A DNA stretch of 64,000 nt from Chloroflexota bacterium (GCA_020850535.1 JADZEM010000219.1:46009-110008); one strand, 5' to 3'; positions 35,131 through 44,838 are shown, counted from the stretch's first letter. Made by a program: numbers and translations. Notes: generated from the letters alone by a model not told the origin.

Positions 35131-38100
35131 ATGGGACGTCTCACACGCACGGTGGCCGCCCTTCGACAGGGGCGTGTGCCGATGTCACTCAAACTGCTCG
35201 CACTCCTCACCGCCGTCGTGGCCATCACGGCAACGCTGCTCACGGTAGGCCTGGCCTGGACGCACGCTCGCCAGCTCGAAGCGGATGCGATGGCGCACGG
35301 CGTCGCGACCAGCCGGCTGATCGCCGCCATGGTGGACGAGTCCGTCAGCCGCACCCTGACGGAGGTCGTCGCAGTCGGCAATGACCCGCGGCTTCGCGTC
35401 GAGATCCGCGATGGCGACGAGCAGGCCATCACCCGCCGACTCGACACGCTGATGCGCCTGGATCCGCACCTCGTGGGCCTCGCCGTCACGGATCAGGGCG
35501 GGCAGATCCTGGCTGCGTGGCCCCCGTCAAGCAGTATCAGAGGGGCGAACTTCGCCGACGATCCTCGCGCCAGGCGGCTGCAAGAGGGGGCCGCCTGGTT
35601 CATCGCCAGCCCCCGTCGCGGCCTGGTCAGCGGCCTGCCGATCATCCCCATAACCGTTGCCGTTCGCGGCGACCACGACGAGCTGGTCGGGGCGATCACC
35701 GCCGGCTACTCCCTCGATCAGCTGAGCGCGTACCTGCACGATTCGGCGGACGGCACGAAGTCCGTCGTCAAGGTCTTCGACGCCAGCGGCATCATCATCA
35801 GCCATCCTGACCCGGAGCGCCTGCTCCAGCGCGTCGCAGACCACGACGCCGTGAGCCAGGCTGCCCTGGCCGGCCGGGCAACAGCCGCCGCGACGTTCAA
35901 CGGACACGGCGAGCCGATCCTCGCCGCTGCCACCATCCTCCCGCACCTCGGCTGGAGCGCCGAGGTCCAGGTGCCGACCAGCGTCGTCTTCGAGCCGGTC
36001 CGTGCTGCCGCCCTCCAGAGCGCCCAGCTCGGCGTGTTGGTGACGCTGCTCGTCGGGCTGCTCGCCTCTCCGATTGCGCGGCTCGGAGCCGCGCCGCTCG
36101 TCGCGCTGCAAGTCGCTGCACGGCACGTCGCGTCAGGCGAGTACGATGTGCCGGTGCCCCAGCTCAACTCGTACGACGAGATGGACGATCTCGCAGCCGA
36201 TTTCGAGCGTATGCGGGCGCAACTGGCCGAACGTGCGCGCGCCAACAAGTCAGCCCTCGCCCGGCTGGCGGCCAGCGAACACGAGGCCAGCCGGCTGGCT
36301 GTGGTGGCCGCCCGCGCCAGTAACCCGGTCCTCATCGCCGACGCTCAGGAGCGCATCACCTGGGTCAATCCGGCCTTCACCCAGACCTTCGGCTACCATC
36401 TCCACGATGTCGTCGGGCTCAACGCGATCAACTTATTGGGCAACCCCGCGGGCAAGACGCACGCCACAGACGCCATTCGCGCGGCCGCCGCGCGGGGCGA
36501 AGGCTTCGACGTTGAGGCGCCAGTCTACGACCGCCAGGGCCGCCAGCACTGGATGCGCATCGACGCCGTGCCCGTCCGCGACGCCAGCAACGACCTCGTG
36601 CACTGGATCTGCGTCCAGACCGACCTGAGCGAGCGCCGCGCGGCCGAGAGCCAGCTCCGCTTACAGGATGCGGCCTTGCGGGCCGCCGCCAACGCCGTCG
36701 TCATCACCGACACGCAGGGCACCATCCGCTGGGTCAATCCGGCCTTCACCACCCTGACCGGCTACACCGCCGAGGAGGCCGTCGGCCAGAACCCGCGCGT
36801 CCTGAAATCCGGTCAGCATGACCGCCCCTTCTACGACCATCTCTGGAGCGCCATTCGGCGCGGCGACGTGTGGCGCGGTGAGGTGATCAATCGGCGGAAG
36901 GACGGCACCACCTACGTCGAAGAGATGACGATCACGCCGGTTCGTGACGAGCACGGCGAGATCGCCAACTTCGTCGCCGTGAAGTCCGACGTGACCGCCC
37001 GACGCCGCGCCGAGCAGGCCCTCGCGGCCGCCAACAAGGAGCTGGCCGCCGCCGTCTTGCGCGCCAACGACATGACCGCCGCTGCTGAGTCCGCCAGCCG
37101 CGCCAAGAGCGAGTTCCTGGCGATGATGTCCCACGAGATCCGCACGCCGATGAACGGCGTCATCGGGATGGCCGAGATCCTGTCGGCCACGGACCTCGAC
37201 GACGAGCAGCGAGATGCCGTGGAGACGATCCGCACCAGCGCGGACGCCCTGCTGAGCGTCATCAACGACGTGCTGGACTTCTCCAAGATCGAGGCCGGGC
37301 GGCTGGAGCCGGACCTCCAGCCAACCAACGTCGCGGCCGTCGTGCGGGGCGTGGCGGACGTGGTGCGGATCGAGGCTCAGCGGCGAGGCCTGGCGCTCGT
37401 CTGCGAGGTCGATGAGCGGCTCGCCGGGCCGGTGCTCGCCGACGCCGGGCGGCTCCGGCAGGTGCTGCTGAACCTCGCCAGCAACGCCGTCAAGTTCACG
37501 GAGCAGGGCTCGGTGGCGCTGCGCGCCAGCGTCGTGGAGGAGACGCCAGACGGCCTGACGGCCTACATCGCCGTCGCCGACACCGGCATCGGGATCTCAC
37601 CAGATGTACTCGGCCGGCTCTTCCAACCGTTCACCCAGGCGGATTCGTCAACCACGCGCCGCTACGGTGGCACCGGCCTGGGCCTCGCGATCTCTCACCG
37701 GCTGATGCAGCTGCTCGGCGGCAGAATCGGCGTCGAAAGCTCGCCCGGCGAGGGCAGCACCTTCTGGATCCACATCGCCCTGGATCGCGTGCAGGCGACA
37801 GCTCCAGCCCGGTCGGTCGCGCCCAGCGGAGGACATCCTGCCACGGTCACGGTCCGCCTTCTCCCCAAAGACGCGGCGGCCTCTCCCGACCCGCCTCGGC
37901 TGCTCCTGGCGGAGGACAACCCGGTCAACCAGAAGGTCGCCGTCCGGATGCTGGAGAATCTCGGCTACCGCGTGGACGTGGTCGCCGACGGGGCGGCTGC
38001 CGTGGCAGCCTGCACCCAGGCCCGCTACGCGGCCATCCTGATGGACTGTCAGATGCCGGTCCTCGACGGCTACGGGGCCACCCGCGCCATTCGGGAGAGC

Positions 38101-38298
38101 AGTCCGGACAACGCGCACACGCCCATCCTCGCGATGACCGCCTCGGCGTTCGACGGCGACCGCGAACGGTGCCTTGCCGCCGGCATGGACGACTATCTCA
38201 CCAAGCCGATGCAGCAGCACGACCTCGCGGATCTGCTGGCGCACTGGGTCAGCACGCCGGAAGCAGCCGAGGACGCGGCGGCGGCAAGCAGCTGCTGA
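35131..38298 (+). CDS. Hybrid sensor histidine kinase with Cache-like sensor, HAMP, two PAS and receiver
   Basis: 1055 aa. TM1 about 25-47 (LLALLTAVVAITATLL); extracellular Cache-like sensor about 50-285; TM2 about 290-312; HAMP; PAS 1 about 400-510 and PAS 2 about 520-635 (both with WVNPAFT); HisKA with the phospho-acceptor in MMSHEIRTPMNG (about 667); HATPase with NLASNAVKF, VADTGIGI and YGGTGLGLA; C-terminal receiver with Asp in LMDCQMPVLDG (about 971) and YLTKP. It phosphorylates itself then its own receiver; a downstream phosphotransfer protein is not adjacent. ATG 35131 is chosen for its ribosome site and the first membrane helix; the upstream in-frame stretch lies partly in repeat DNA. 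Confidence 0.95.
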   Translation: MGRLTRTVAALRQGRVPMSLKLLALLTAVVAITATLLTVGLAWTHARQLEADAMAHGVATSRLIAAMVDESVSRTLTEVVAVGNDPRLRVEIRDGDEQAITRRLDTLMRLDPHLVGLAVTDQGGQILAAWPPSSSIRGANFADDPRARRLQEGAAWFIASPRRGLVSGLPIIPITVAVRGDHDELVGAITAGYSLDQLSAYLHDSADGTKSVVKVFDASGIIISHPDPERLLQRVADHDAVSQAALAGRATAAATFNGHGEPILAAATILPHLGWSAEVQVPTSVVFEPVRAAALQSAQLGVLVTLLVGLLASPIARLGAAPLVALQVAARHVASGEYDVPVPQLNSYDEMDDLAADFERMRAQLAERARANKSALARLAASEHEASRLAVVAARASNPVLIADAQERITWVNPAFTQTFGYHLHDVVGLNAINLLGNPAGKTHATDAIRAAAARGEGFDVEAPVYDRQGRQHWMRIDAVPVRDASNDLVHWICVQTDLSERRAAESQLRLQDAALRAAANAVVITDTQGTIRWVNPAFTTLTGYTAEEAVGQNPRVLKSGQHDRPFYDHLWSAIRRGDVWRGEVINRRKDGTTYVEEMTITPVRDEHGEIANFVAVKSDVTARRRAEQALAAANKELAAAVLRANDMTAAAESASRAKSEFLAMMSHEIRTPMNGVIGMAEILSATDLDDEQRDAVETIRTSADALLSVINDVLDFSKIEAGRLEPDLQPTNVAAVVRGVADVVRIEAQRRGLALVCEVDERLAGPVLADAGRLRQVLLNLASNAVKFTEQGSVALRASVVEETPDGLTAYIAVADTGIGISPDVLGRLFQPFTQADSSTTRRYGGTGLGLAISHRLMQLLGGRIGVESSPGEGSTFWIHIALDRVQATAPARSVAPSGGHPATVTVRLLPKDAAASPDPPRLLLAEDNPVNQKVAVRMLENLGYRVDVVADGAAAVAACTQARYAAILMDCQMPVLDGYGATRAIRESSPDNAHTPILAMTASAFDGDRERCLAAGMDDYLTKPMQQHDLADLLAHWVSTPEAAEDAAAASSC

Positions 38299-38367
38299 CC
38301 GAGTGACGGCCACCCGAACCCACGAAACGGCCACCTGGCATGCGGCCCCCGGGCGGTGAGGCGCGTC

Positions 38368-39088
38368 TCAGGCTGGCAGCCCCAGGATGCGCGCCGCGTT
38401 GCCGTACAGGATCTTCGGGCGGACAGCGTCCTCGATCGGCAGATCCGCGAAATCCTTCAGCCAGCGCTCGGTGGGGATGACCGGGAAATCTGAGCCGAAC
38501 AGGCACTTGTCCTGCAGCAGCGAGTTCATCTGCTGCACCAGCGCCGGCGCGAAGTATTTCGGCGCCCAGCCGGACAGGTCGATGTAGACGTTCGCCTTGT
38601 GCCGGGCGATGGCGAGCATCTCATCCTGCCAGGGCCAGGACGGGTGCGCCCCGATGATGGTCAGCTCGGGGAAGTCGGCGGCCACGTCGTCCAGCAGCAG
38701 CGGCTGGCAGTGCTTGAGGCGAATGCCGTCGCCGCCCAGCTGCCACGACCTCGTCGTTGGAGACGCGGCGGCCGGTCCGCGTCTCGGTGTCCGCGTCGAA
38801 CACCACTGCCCGGATCCCGAGCCGCCGATAGTGCTCGGCCACCTCGTCGGGCGGGACGTGCGGCCGCTCGACCTTGAAGGAGGCCTGGGCGGCGTTGGCC
38901 TCGGACGGGCCTTGCGCGTCGGCCAGGGCGAGGTTGTCGCCGGTGGCGAAGTGGACGTGCATGTCAATGGCCTTGATGCCATCACTGGCCTGGAGGCCCT
39001 CACTGGCCTGGAGGCCAGCGCCCCGGCTGGCGCCAGTCGTCGGCTCGCTCAGACTGTGGCTCCCCTGGCGCGGCTCGGCCCGGCCCAT
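38368..39088 (-). pseudogene. Amidohydrolase (ACMSD-like), internal deletion and frameshift
   Basis: The N-terminal part in one frame (IKAIDMHVHFATGD, metal motif DMHVH; then ERPHVPPDEVAEHYRRLGIRAVVFDAD, ending SNDEVVA) stops matching near 38740. The C-terminal part resumes in another frame (GGDGIRLKHCQPLLLDDVAADF, TIIGAHPSWPWQDEMLA, KCLFGSDFPVI, YGNAARILGLP). Family members normally have some 70-90 residues between these parts, including the second metal His, so a block of about 200-270 bp plus the reading frame has been lost. Remnants are otherwise well kept, which suggests a recent event or an assembly error. Confidence 0.8.
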
Positions 39089-39119
39089 CGCGGCGGCGAG
39101 AGCGACGTTGTAGGCGACG

Positions 39120-39872
39120 CTACTCCGCGTCTCGCGCCAGTTGGAACCCGCCCCACGACTGGCTCACCGGCATCAGCTCGATGCGGTTGACGTTCAGGTG
39201 CGGAGGCTGCGTCGCCACCCAGTAGAGCGTCTCGGCGATATCCACCGGCGTGATCGGGTGGAGGCCCTTGTAGATCGCGTCGGCCGCCGCCTTGTTGCCG
39301 CCCGTCCGGACAATGGAGAACTCCGTCTCGGCCATGCCCGGCTCGATGGATGTGACTCGCACACCCGTGCCGTGCAGATCCGAGCGCAGCCCCAGCGAGA
39401 ACTGCGTCACGAACGACTTGGTGCCGCCGTAGACGTTTCCGCCGGGGTAGGGGTAGGTGGCCGCCGTCGAGCTGATGTTGACGATCGTGCCCTTGCGCTC
39501 GATGAGCGTCGGCAGCAGCAGGCGCGTCACCGTCACGAGGCTGGTGATGTTCGTCTCGATCATCGTGCGCCAGTCGTCGAGGTTCGCCTGCTGGGCCGGC
39601 CCGGTTCCCAACGCCAGCCCGGCGTTGTTGACCAGGAGGTCCACACCCTTGAACCCGTCCGGCAGGCTGGCCAGCGCCGCCTCGGTCGCCGCCGCGTCCT
39701 GAACGTCGAACGCCAGCGTGACGACCTTCTCCTTGCCCAGCTCGTCGGCCAGCGCTGCCAGCCGCTCGACGCGCCGCCCCGTCCCGACGACCTGCCAGCC
39801 GGCGGCGGCAAACCGTCGCGCCGTCGCCGCCCCGAACCCTGACGTCGCCCCGGTGATGAGTGCCGTCTTCAT
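39120..39872 (-). CDS. Short-chain dehydrogenase/reductase
   Basis: 250 aa, classical SDR. Cofactor motif TGATSGFG, then GTGRRVERL (the Arg favours NADP), LVNNAGLALG, NISSTAATYPYPGGNVYGGTK with the catalytic Ser, Tyr and Lys, and EPGMAETEFS. It resembles YdfG-type 3-hydroxy-acid dehydrogenases. ATG 39872 has AAGGAG 6 nt upstream. It lies 31 bp upstream of the broken amidohydrolase on the same strand. Confidence 0.92.
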   Translation of the reverse strand: MKTALITGATSGFGAATARRFAAAGWQVVGTGRRVERLAALADELGKEKVVTLAFDVQDAAATEAALASLPDGFKGVDLLVNNAGLALGTGPAQQANLDDWRTMIETNITSLVTVTRLLLPTLIERKGTIVNISSTAATYPYPGGNVYGGTKSFVTQFSLGLRSDLHGTGVRVTSIEPGMAETEFSIVRTGGNKAAADAIYKGLHPITPVDIAETLYWVATQPPHLNVNRIELMPVSQSWGGFQLARDAE

Positions 39873-40056
39873 CCCCACTCCTTCAGTCCCCGACATTGTC
39901 TGAGCGAATGGTAGTGTCCAGGACCGGGCGACAGCAGGCTCGCCACCCCGGGTCGTTTTGCTCCGCTGTGCTACATTCGCACGAGTATTCGCGCATCGGT
40001 ATCGAAAGCACGTCACGCCGCTTCTCCGCTCCGCCGCGTGACGCGCAGGCCTGCCA

Positions 40057-40434
40057 TCATCGCACCCAGAGGCAGAACGGGTGGCCAGCCGGGTCCAGAA
40101 AGACTCGCACATCCTCCTGCGGCTGGAAGTCTGCCAGCGTGGCGCCGGCGGCCTCGGCGTGGGCACTGGCAGCCGCCAGATCGCGCACCTCGATGTCGAG
40201 GTGCAGCATCATCTGCTGGCGGCTCGTCTCGGAAGGCCAGGACGGCCGCACGTAGGCCGGTTCGTGCTGAAACGACAGTGACGCCCGCCCATCCGGGCTG
40301 TCGAGCGTGACCCAGTCTGGCTCATCCGTGCGAACGGCCCAGCCCAGGAGCCGCTGGTAGAACCCGGCCAGCGCGCGGGCGTCCGGGGCATCCAGGACAG
40401 TCGCGGACAGCTCCATCCAGGGTCGTTCGGTCAT
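40057..40434 (-). CDS. VOC-family (glyoxalase/bleomycin-resistance fold) protein
   Basis: 125 aa, two beta-alpha-beta-beta-beta units: ATVLDAPDARALAGFYQRLLGW with WVTLDSPDGRASLSFQ, then LHLDIEVRDLAAASAHAEAAGA with FLDPAGHPFCLW. Possible metal ligands are His of LHLDIEV and the C-terminal pair. The substrate is unknown. GGAGGG precedes ATG 40434. Confidence 0.88.
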   Translation of the reverse strand: MTERPWMELSATVLDAPDARALAGFYQRLLGWAVRTDEPDWVTLDSPDGRASLSFQHEPAYVRPSWPSETSRQQMMLHLDIEVRDLAAASAHAEAAGATLADFQPQEDVRVFLDPAGHPFCLWVR

Positions 40435-40461
40435 CGTCCCTCCGAGTGCCATCGTCGATCA

Positions 40462-40509
40462 CCGGGTGCTCGCACGAATCGCGCCGCGACCCAGCACCGA
40501 GCACCCAGC
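40462..40509. repeat. Small inverted heptamer repeat
   Basis: ACCGGGTGCTCG on the left and ACCCAGC-ACCGAGC-ACCCAGC (three 7-bp units) on the right; GGGTGCTCG and CGAGCACCC are inverse. It lies in the 74-bp gap between the VOC gene and the Clp-like gene stop and could act as a terminator. It has the same 7-bp period as the arrays at 14.8, 44.4, 48.9, 61.0 and 63.6-64.0 kb. Confidence 0.5.
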
Positions 40510-43214
40510 TAGATCGTGCGCGTATCCCGCACCAGCACGATGCGCTCGCCGGACACCTCGGCCAGCAGGTACTCCCCGCGCAGGTACGCGCCGGTCAGCA
40601 GGTCGCGGCTCAGCGGCTGCTCGATGGTCCGGGTGATCGTGCGCTGCACCGCGCGCGCTCCCCCGGACTCGGCGGCAGCCAGCCGTGCCAGCAGCGCCAG
40701 GGCCATCGGCGTGACCACCAGATCCAGCTCGTGCGCCTCCAGCAGGCGCCGCCGCAACGTCTGCACCTGGCGCTCGGCAATCGACATCAGCGCCGACTCG
40801 CCCAGCGGCTGAAACGGCACGATCTCGTCAACGCGGTTCAGCAGCTCAGGTCGGAAGTGCTGTCGCAGCTCGGCCAGCAGCGACTCGCGCTGCGCCGACA
40901 CGGCGACACCCCCGCCTGACGCCCCGTCACTTCCCCGACGCTCGGCACTCCCGCCAGCGCTCCCGCTCCCTCCGCGCCCCTCAGCGGTCGTCCCGAACCC
41001 GATGGATCGCCGCTCAGCACTTCCCCCCACGTTGGCGGTCAGCACGAAGATCGCCTGCCGGCCATCCACCAGCCGGCCGCTGCTGTCGGTCAGGCGGCCG
41101 GCGTCGAACAGCTGCAAGAACACGTCGAAGACCTCGGGGTGCGCCTTCTCGGCCTCGTCCAGCAGCACGATGGCGTGCGGGCTGCGCCGCAGCGGCCCGG
41201 TCAGCAGTCCCTCGTCGCCGTGGCCCTGGTAGCCCGGCGGCGCGCCGATCAGCCGGGCCACCGCGTGCTTCTCGCCGTACTCCGACATGTCGAGGCGGAT
41301 CAGCCGCTGCTGGCCGTCCACCGCCGTCTCGGCCAGGGCCGTCGCCAGCGCCGTCTTGCCCACGCCGCTCGGCCCGACAAAGAGGAAGACGCCGGCCGGC
41401 CGGGCGGGGTCCGTCATGCCCGTCCGCGCCAGCCGCACCCGCTCGGCCACCTGACGTATCGCCTCGGGCTGCCCGATGACCCGCTCCGCCAGGCGGGTTT
41501 CGAGGTCAGCCAGCCGCTCCGCCTCGGCCTGCCCGATCTGCCCCACAGGGATGCCCGTCCACGCCGAGACGACCTCGCCGATGGTCGCGCGGGTCACGGC
41601 GGGCGGCCCAGACGGCGGCCCGGCCAACGCATCCTCGTAGCGGCTCGCCGGCGGCGAGAGCGACGGCACGCTGGCCCGCGCACAGGCCTCGTCGAGAGCA
41701 TCCACGGCCTTGTCTGGCAGGCGGCGGCCGGGCAGGTAGCGTGCCGTCAGCTCGACGGCGGCATCCAGGGCGGACGGCTCGATCCGCACGCCGTGGTGTC
41801 GTTCCAGCTCGGCCTGAAGCCCTTCCAGGATCTTGCGGGCCTCGGCCTCTGTCGGCTCGGTCACCGTCACGGGCAGGAAGCGCCGCTCCAGGGCCGGGTC
41901 GGAGGCGATGTGGCGCAGATACTCGTCGGTCGTCGTCGCGCCGATGCAGGCGATCTCGCCACGCGCCAGGGCCGGCTTCAGGATGTTGGCCACATCCATC
42001 CGGCCGTCCTGGTCGCCCGCCCCGACGATGGTGTGCAGCTCGTCCAGGAAGAGGATGATGTCCGGGCGCGCCCGCACGGCGGCCAGGACCTCCTCGATGC
42101 GCTCCTCGAACTGGCCCCGGTAGCTGGTGCCGGCCAGCAGGCTCGACAGGTTCAGCGCCACGATGCGCCGGCCTGGCAGCACCGCGCCCTCGACAATGCG
42201 CCGCGCCAGCCCCTCGACGACCGCCGTCTTGCCCACGCCGGCCTCGCCGATCAGGACCGGGCTGTTCTTGGTCCGCCGGTGCAGGACGCGCACCACCTGG
42301 AGCATCTCGTCGTGCCGGCCTACCACCGGGCCGAACAGCCCGGCTTCCGCCTCGGCCGTCAGATCGCGCCCGAACCGCAAGAGGACGGCGGGCACGGCCG
42401 GGCGCGTCGGCAGCGGCGTCGCCCGCGCCGCCGGCTGGGCGTCGCCGGCCGGGCGCGCGGGTACACCGTCAGTCGGCCGCGGCCGCCGCTCGGCCTGTGG
42501 CGTGGGCGTCGGGCTGCCTGCTGGGACGTCTGAGGGACCATCCGTCGGGCGATCCACGGGAAAGAACTTCGGCATCTGGTGCGGGCGCGGCGTCGGCGAC
42601 GACAGCTCGAACGTGGGATACGGCTGATCGGATGTCGCCGGATCGGATGGCGCGACCCACACCTGACTGGTGTCCTGCCGCGGCGGGGCCGGCGGCGGCC
42701 CGATCCGCGCGAGGATGGCCGCCCGCAGCCGCTCGACGGTCGCGCCGGCGTCGGCCTGGGAGCGCACCGATGGCATGGCAGATGGCAGCGCGGCCAGCAG
42801 CAGCGACGGAGGATGCTCCAGCAGGACGGCCAGCAGGTGCAGCGGCCCGTACGCCGGGCTTCCAACCTGCTGCGCCAGTGCATCGGCCTGCCCGAACGCC
42901 GCCCGGGCAGCGTCATCGCGGCTCATGACGCCATCCGTCTGGCGCAGGCCGCGCGGCCACCGCTGGCGCAGCTCCCGTCGCAGGATGGCCGCGTCCAGCC
43001 CGATCTCGCGCAGGAGCGCCGCGAGCACCAGGTGATCGGCGCGCACCAGCTCGCGCCGGGCCACGTCCACCCCTGATGACGGGTCGAGCAGCTTCTCCAG
43101 GCTCAGCAGGCCGACCAGCAGGTGCTCCACGGCGATCAGCGGTGCGCCCGCGCGCCGCGCCTCCAGGCCGGCGACCTGCCAGCAGAGGTGGGCCACAGGC
43201 GACAGCTCAGGCAT
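40509..43214 (-). CDS. Clp-family AAA+ ATPase (ClpA/ClpC-like, no middle domain)
   Basis: 901 aa. Degenerate double Clp-N repeat (about 1-170), a Pro/Thr-rich linker of about 115 aa, AAA-1 with GEAGVGKT (about 326) and [11 protein letters not shown]-2 with GPSGVGKT (about 615) and VLLDEAEK, and the D2-small domain. The segment joining AAA-1 to AAA-2 is short, so the coiled-coil M domain of ClpB is absent and that of ClpC at most vestigial. A Gly/Ser-rich insert of about 30 aa follows GFGTTAEG where ClpP-binding loops normally lie, and no clear LGF or IGL loop is seen, so partnership with ClpP is uncertain. GAGAGGG precedes ATG 43214. Confidence 0.9.
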   Translation of the reverse strand: MPELSPVAHLCWQVAGLEARRAGAPLIAVEHLLVGLLSLEKLLDPSSGVDVARRELVRADHLVLAALLREIGLDAAILRRELRQRWPRGLRQTDGVMSRDDAARAAFGQADALAQQVGSPAYGPLHLLAVLLEHPPSLLLAALPSAMPSVRSQADAGATVERLRAAILARIGPPPAPPRQDTSQVWVAPSDPATSDQPYPTFELSSPTPRPHQMPKFFPVDRPTDGPSDVPAGSPTPTPQAERRPRPTDGVPARPAGDAQPAARATPLPTRPAVPAVLLRFGRDLTAEAEAGLFGPVVGRHDEMLQVVRVLHRRTKNSPVLIGEAGVGKTAVVEGLARRIVEGAVLPGRRIVALNLSSLLAGTSYRGQFEERIEEVLAAVRARPDIILFLDELHTIVGAGDQDGRMDVANILKPALARGEIACIGATTTDEYLRHIASDPALERRFLPVTVTEPTEAEARKILEGLQAELERHHGVRIEPSALDAAVELTARYLPGRRLPDKAVDALDEACARASVPSLSPPASRYEDALAGPPSGPPAVTRATIGEVVSAWTGIPVGQIGQAEAERLADLETRLAERVIGQPEAIRQVAERVRLARTGMTDPARPAGVFLFVGPSGVGKTALATALAETAVDGQQRLIRLDMSEYGEKHAVARLIGAPPGYQGHGDEGLLTGPLRRSPHAIVLLDEAEKAHPEVFDVFLQLFDAGRLTDSSGRLVDGRQAIFVLTANVGGSAERRSIGFGTTAEGRGGSGSAGGSAERRGSDGASGGGVAVSAQRESLLAELRQHFRPELLNRVDEIVPFQPLGESALMSIAERQVQTLRRRLLEAHELDLVVTPMALALLARLAAAESGGARAVQRTITRTIEQPLSRDLLTGAYLRGEYLLAEVSGERIVLVRDTRTI

Positions 43215-43408
43215 GCGACAACCCTCTCGTCAACGTGCGCGCGGCGGTGCCGTCGCGACCATTGTGAAGGGCGTCGGGCGATTGCGCCAGTGATGTACGG
43301 TTCCCTGGGAGCCAGGGGGGCATCCCGGCTATCTTCCCCGTGCAGGCTGCGCCAACATTCCGCCTGCTCCCCTCCGATACCCATCCTCTCGAAGTGGAGA
43401 GCCTGTCC

Positions 43409-44374
43409 ATGCCCAAGATGGTCTTCATGCCGCCGATCGACACCCTCAAGCGGCAGTTCTCGGGACGCCTGCCGGCCGATCTCCCCGAGTATGAGGTCGT
43501 AGCCCCCGAGACGCTCGACGAGGCCCGCCGTGAGCTGGCCGACGCCGACGCCGCCTACGGCTGGATCCCGCCCGACTTGCTGCCGCTGGCCGGCAGGCTC
43601 CAATGGCTGCAGAACCCGGATGCTGGTCCGGTCCCCGGCTACTTCTACCCGGCCATGACCGACCACCCGGTCATCATCGCCAACCCGCGCGGCATCTACA
43701 ACGACCACATCAGCCAGCACATCCTGATGTTCGTGCTGGCGCTGGCGCAGGGCGTCCCGTACTGGATGGAAGCCCAGCGGCAAAAGACCTGGAATCCATC
43801 TGCGCGGCCCCACCCGGCCGTCGATCTGACCGAGGCGACCGCCCTGATCTACGGCGTCGGCGGCATCGGGCAGGAGGCGGCGCGCCGGCTCCAGGTGTTC
43901 GGCACAAAGATCGTCGGCGTCGATCCGCGCTGGGAGCACGAGGCCCCAGGCGTCGAGCGGCACGGTCCGGCCGACCTGGACAGCGTGCTCCCGCGCGCCG
44001 ACTTCGTCATCTCCACCACACCGCACACGCCGGAGACGGAGGGCGTCTGGAACGCCAGCCGCTTCGCGCTGATGAAGCCGACGGCGTACTTCATCAACAT
44101 CGGGCGCGGCAAGACGACCAGGCTGGACGATCTGACGGCAGCCGTCCGCGACGGGGTGATCGCCGGCTGCGGCCTGGACGTCTACGAGATCGAGCCGCTG
44201 CCAGCCGACCACGAGCTGTGGACGCTGCCGAACGTGATGCTGACGCCGCACATCGCCGTGCACGACGCCGAGAACCTGCCAGAGCGACGCTACCAGATCC
44301 TGCTGGAGAACGCGCGTCGGTTCGCAGCCGGCCAGCCGCTGAAGAACATCGTGGACAAGGCGGCCTGGTACTAG
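43409..44374 (+). CDS. D-isomer-specific 2-hydroxyacid dehydrogenase (second)
   Basis: 321 aa. Cofactor motif IYGVGGIGQEAARRL; catalytic Arg in NIGRGKTTRL, Glu in YEIEPLPADH and His in TPHIAVHD. The N-terminal PNPRGIYNDHISQHILMFVLAL-type region (ANPRGIYNDHISQH) is that of enzymes related to glyoxylate/hydroxypyruvate reductase A. ATG 43409 has GGAGA 9 nt upstream. It diverges from the Clp gene across a 194-bp gap and is followed at once by a (GTCGTAG)n array. Confidence 0.9.
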   Translation: MPKMVFMPPIDTLKRQFSGRLPADLPEYEVVAPETLDEARRELADADAAYGWIPPDLLPLAGRLQWLQNPDAGPVPGYFYPAMTDHPVIIANPRGIYNDHISQHILMFVLALAQGVPYWMEAQRQKTWNPSARPHPAVDLTEATALIYGVGGIGQEAARRLQVFGTKIVGVDPRWEHEAPGVERHGPADLDSVLPRADFVISTTPHTPETEGVWNASRFALMKPTAYFINIGRGKTTRLDDLTAAVRDGVIAGCGLDVYEIEPLPADHELWTLPNVMLTPHIAVHDAENLPERRYQILLENARRFAAGQPLKNIVDKAAWY

Positions 44375-44380
44375 CGGTGG

Positions 44381-44450
44381 GTCGTAGGTCGTAGGTCGTA
44401 GGTCGTAGGTCGTAGGTCGTAGGTCGTAGGTCGTAGGTCGTAGGTCGTAA
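44381..44450. repeat. Heptamer array (GTCGTAG), ten units
   Basis: Nine exact tandem GTCGTAG units (44381-44443) and a tenth reading GTCGTAA. It starts 6 bp after the dehydrogenase stop. The following 28 bp (ATGTTGCTGAAAGCATGCAA...) recur inverted at 63902-63930, beside the terminal (ACGACCC) array. Confidence 0.95.
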
Positions 44451-44478
44451 ATGTTGCTGAAAGCATGCAAGTTACAGT

Positions 44479-44723
44479 TGTCATCCTGAGCGCAGCGAAG
44501 GACCTCACCCGCTGACGCGAGTGGTGACAGTCAGCGGGTGAGGCGAGGATCGACAGTCACCCGCTGACGCGAGTGGTGACAGTCAGCGGGTGACGCGAGG
44601 ATCGACAGTCACCCGCTGACGCGAGACTTGACGGTCAGCGGGTGACGCGAGGATCGACGGTCACCTGCTGACGCGAGACTTGACGGTCAGCGGGTGAGGT
44701 CCTTCGCTGCGCTCAGGATGACA
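44479..44723. repeat. Palindromic repeat family B, copy 2, with four 52-bp units inside
   Basis: The ends TGTCATCCTGAGCGCAGCGA and its inverse (44704-44723) bound four tandem 52-bp units starting at 44506, 44558, 44610 and 44662. Each unit holds CACCCGCTGACGCGAG and GTCAGCGGGTGA, themselves inverse. The whole folds into a multi-armed or long stem. It fills the gap to the DGPF operon with the heptamer arrays on both sides. Confidence 0.9.
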
Positions 44724-44779
44724 GTTGGGAGTCGCGTGTTTGCTACGATAGAGCGGCACGCGTCAGCCAGCATGCGTCC

Positions 44780-44800
44780 ACGATCCACGGCCTACGACCC
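44780..44800. repeat. Three degenerate heptamers (ACGATCC-ACGGCCT-ACGACCC)
   Basis: Right-hand partner, in inverse orientation, of the (GTCGTAG) array at 44381-44450 around repeat family B copy 2. Confidence 0.6.
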
Positions 44801-44838
44801 TTCGCCGTGGAACTTGCCCGAAACTGGCTCGTTCAGGC

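Noticed and set aside
43272..43330. Further MITE end (GGGCGATTGCGCC) between the Clp-like and dehydrogenase genes
   Set aside because: Only one 10-bp half-match; no second end or flanking duplication found.
44381..44723. CRISPR array
   Set aside because: Units are directly adjacent without unique spacers; the 7-bp and 52-bp periods are tandem repeats and palindromes. No cas gene is present.
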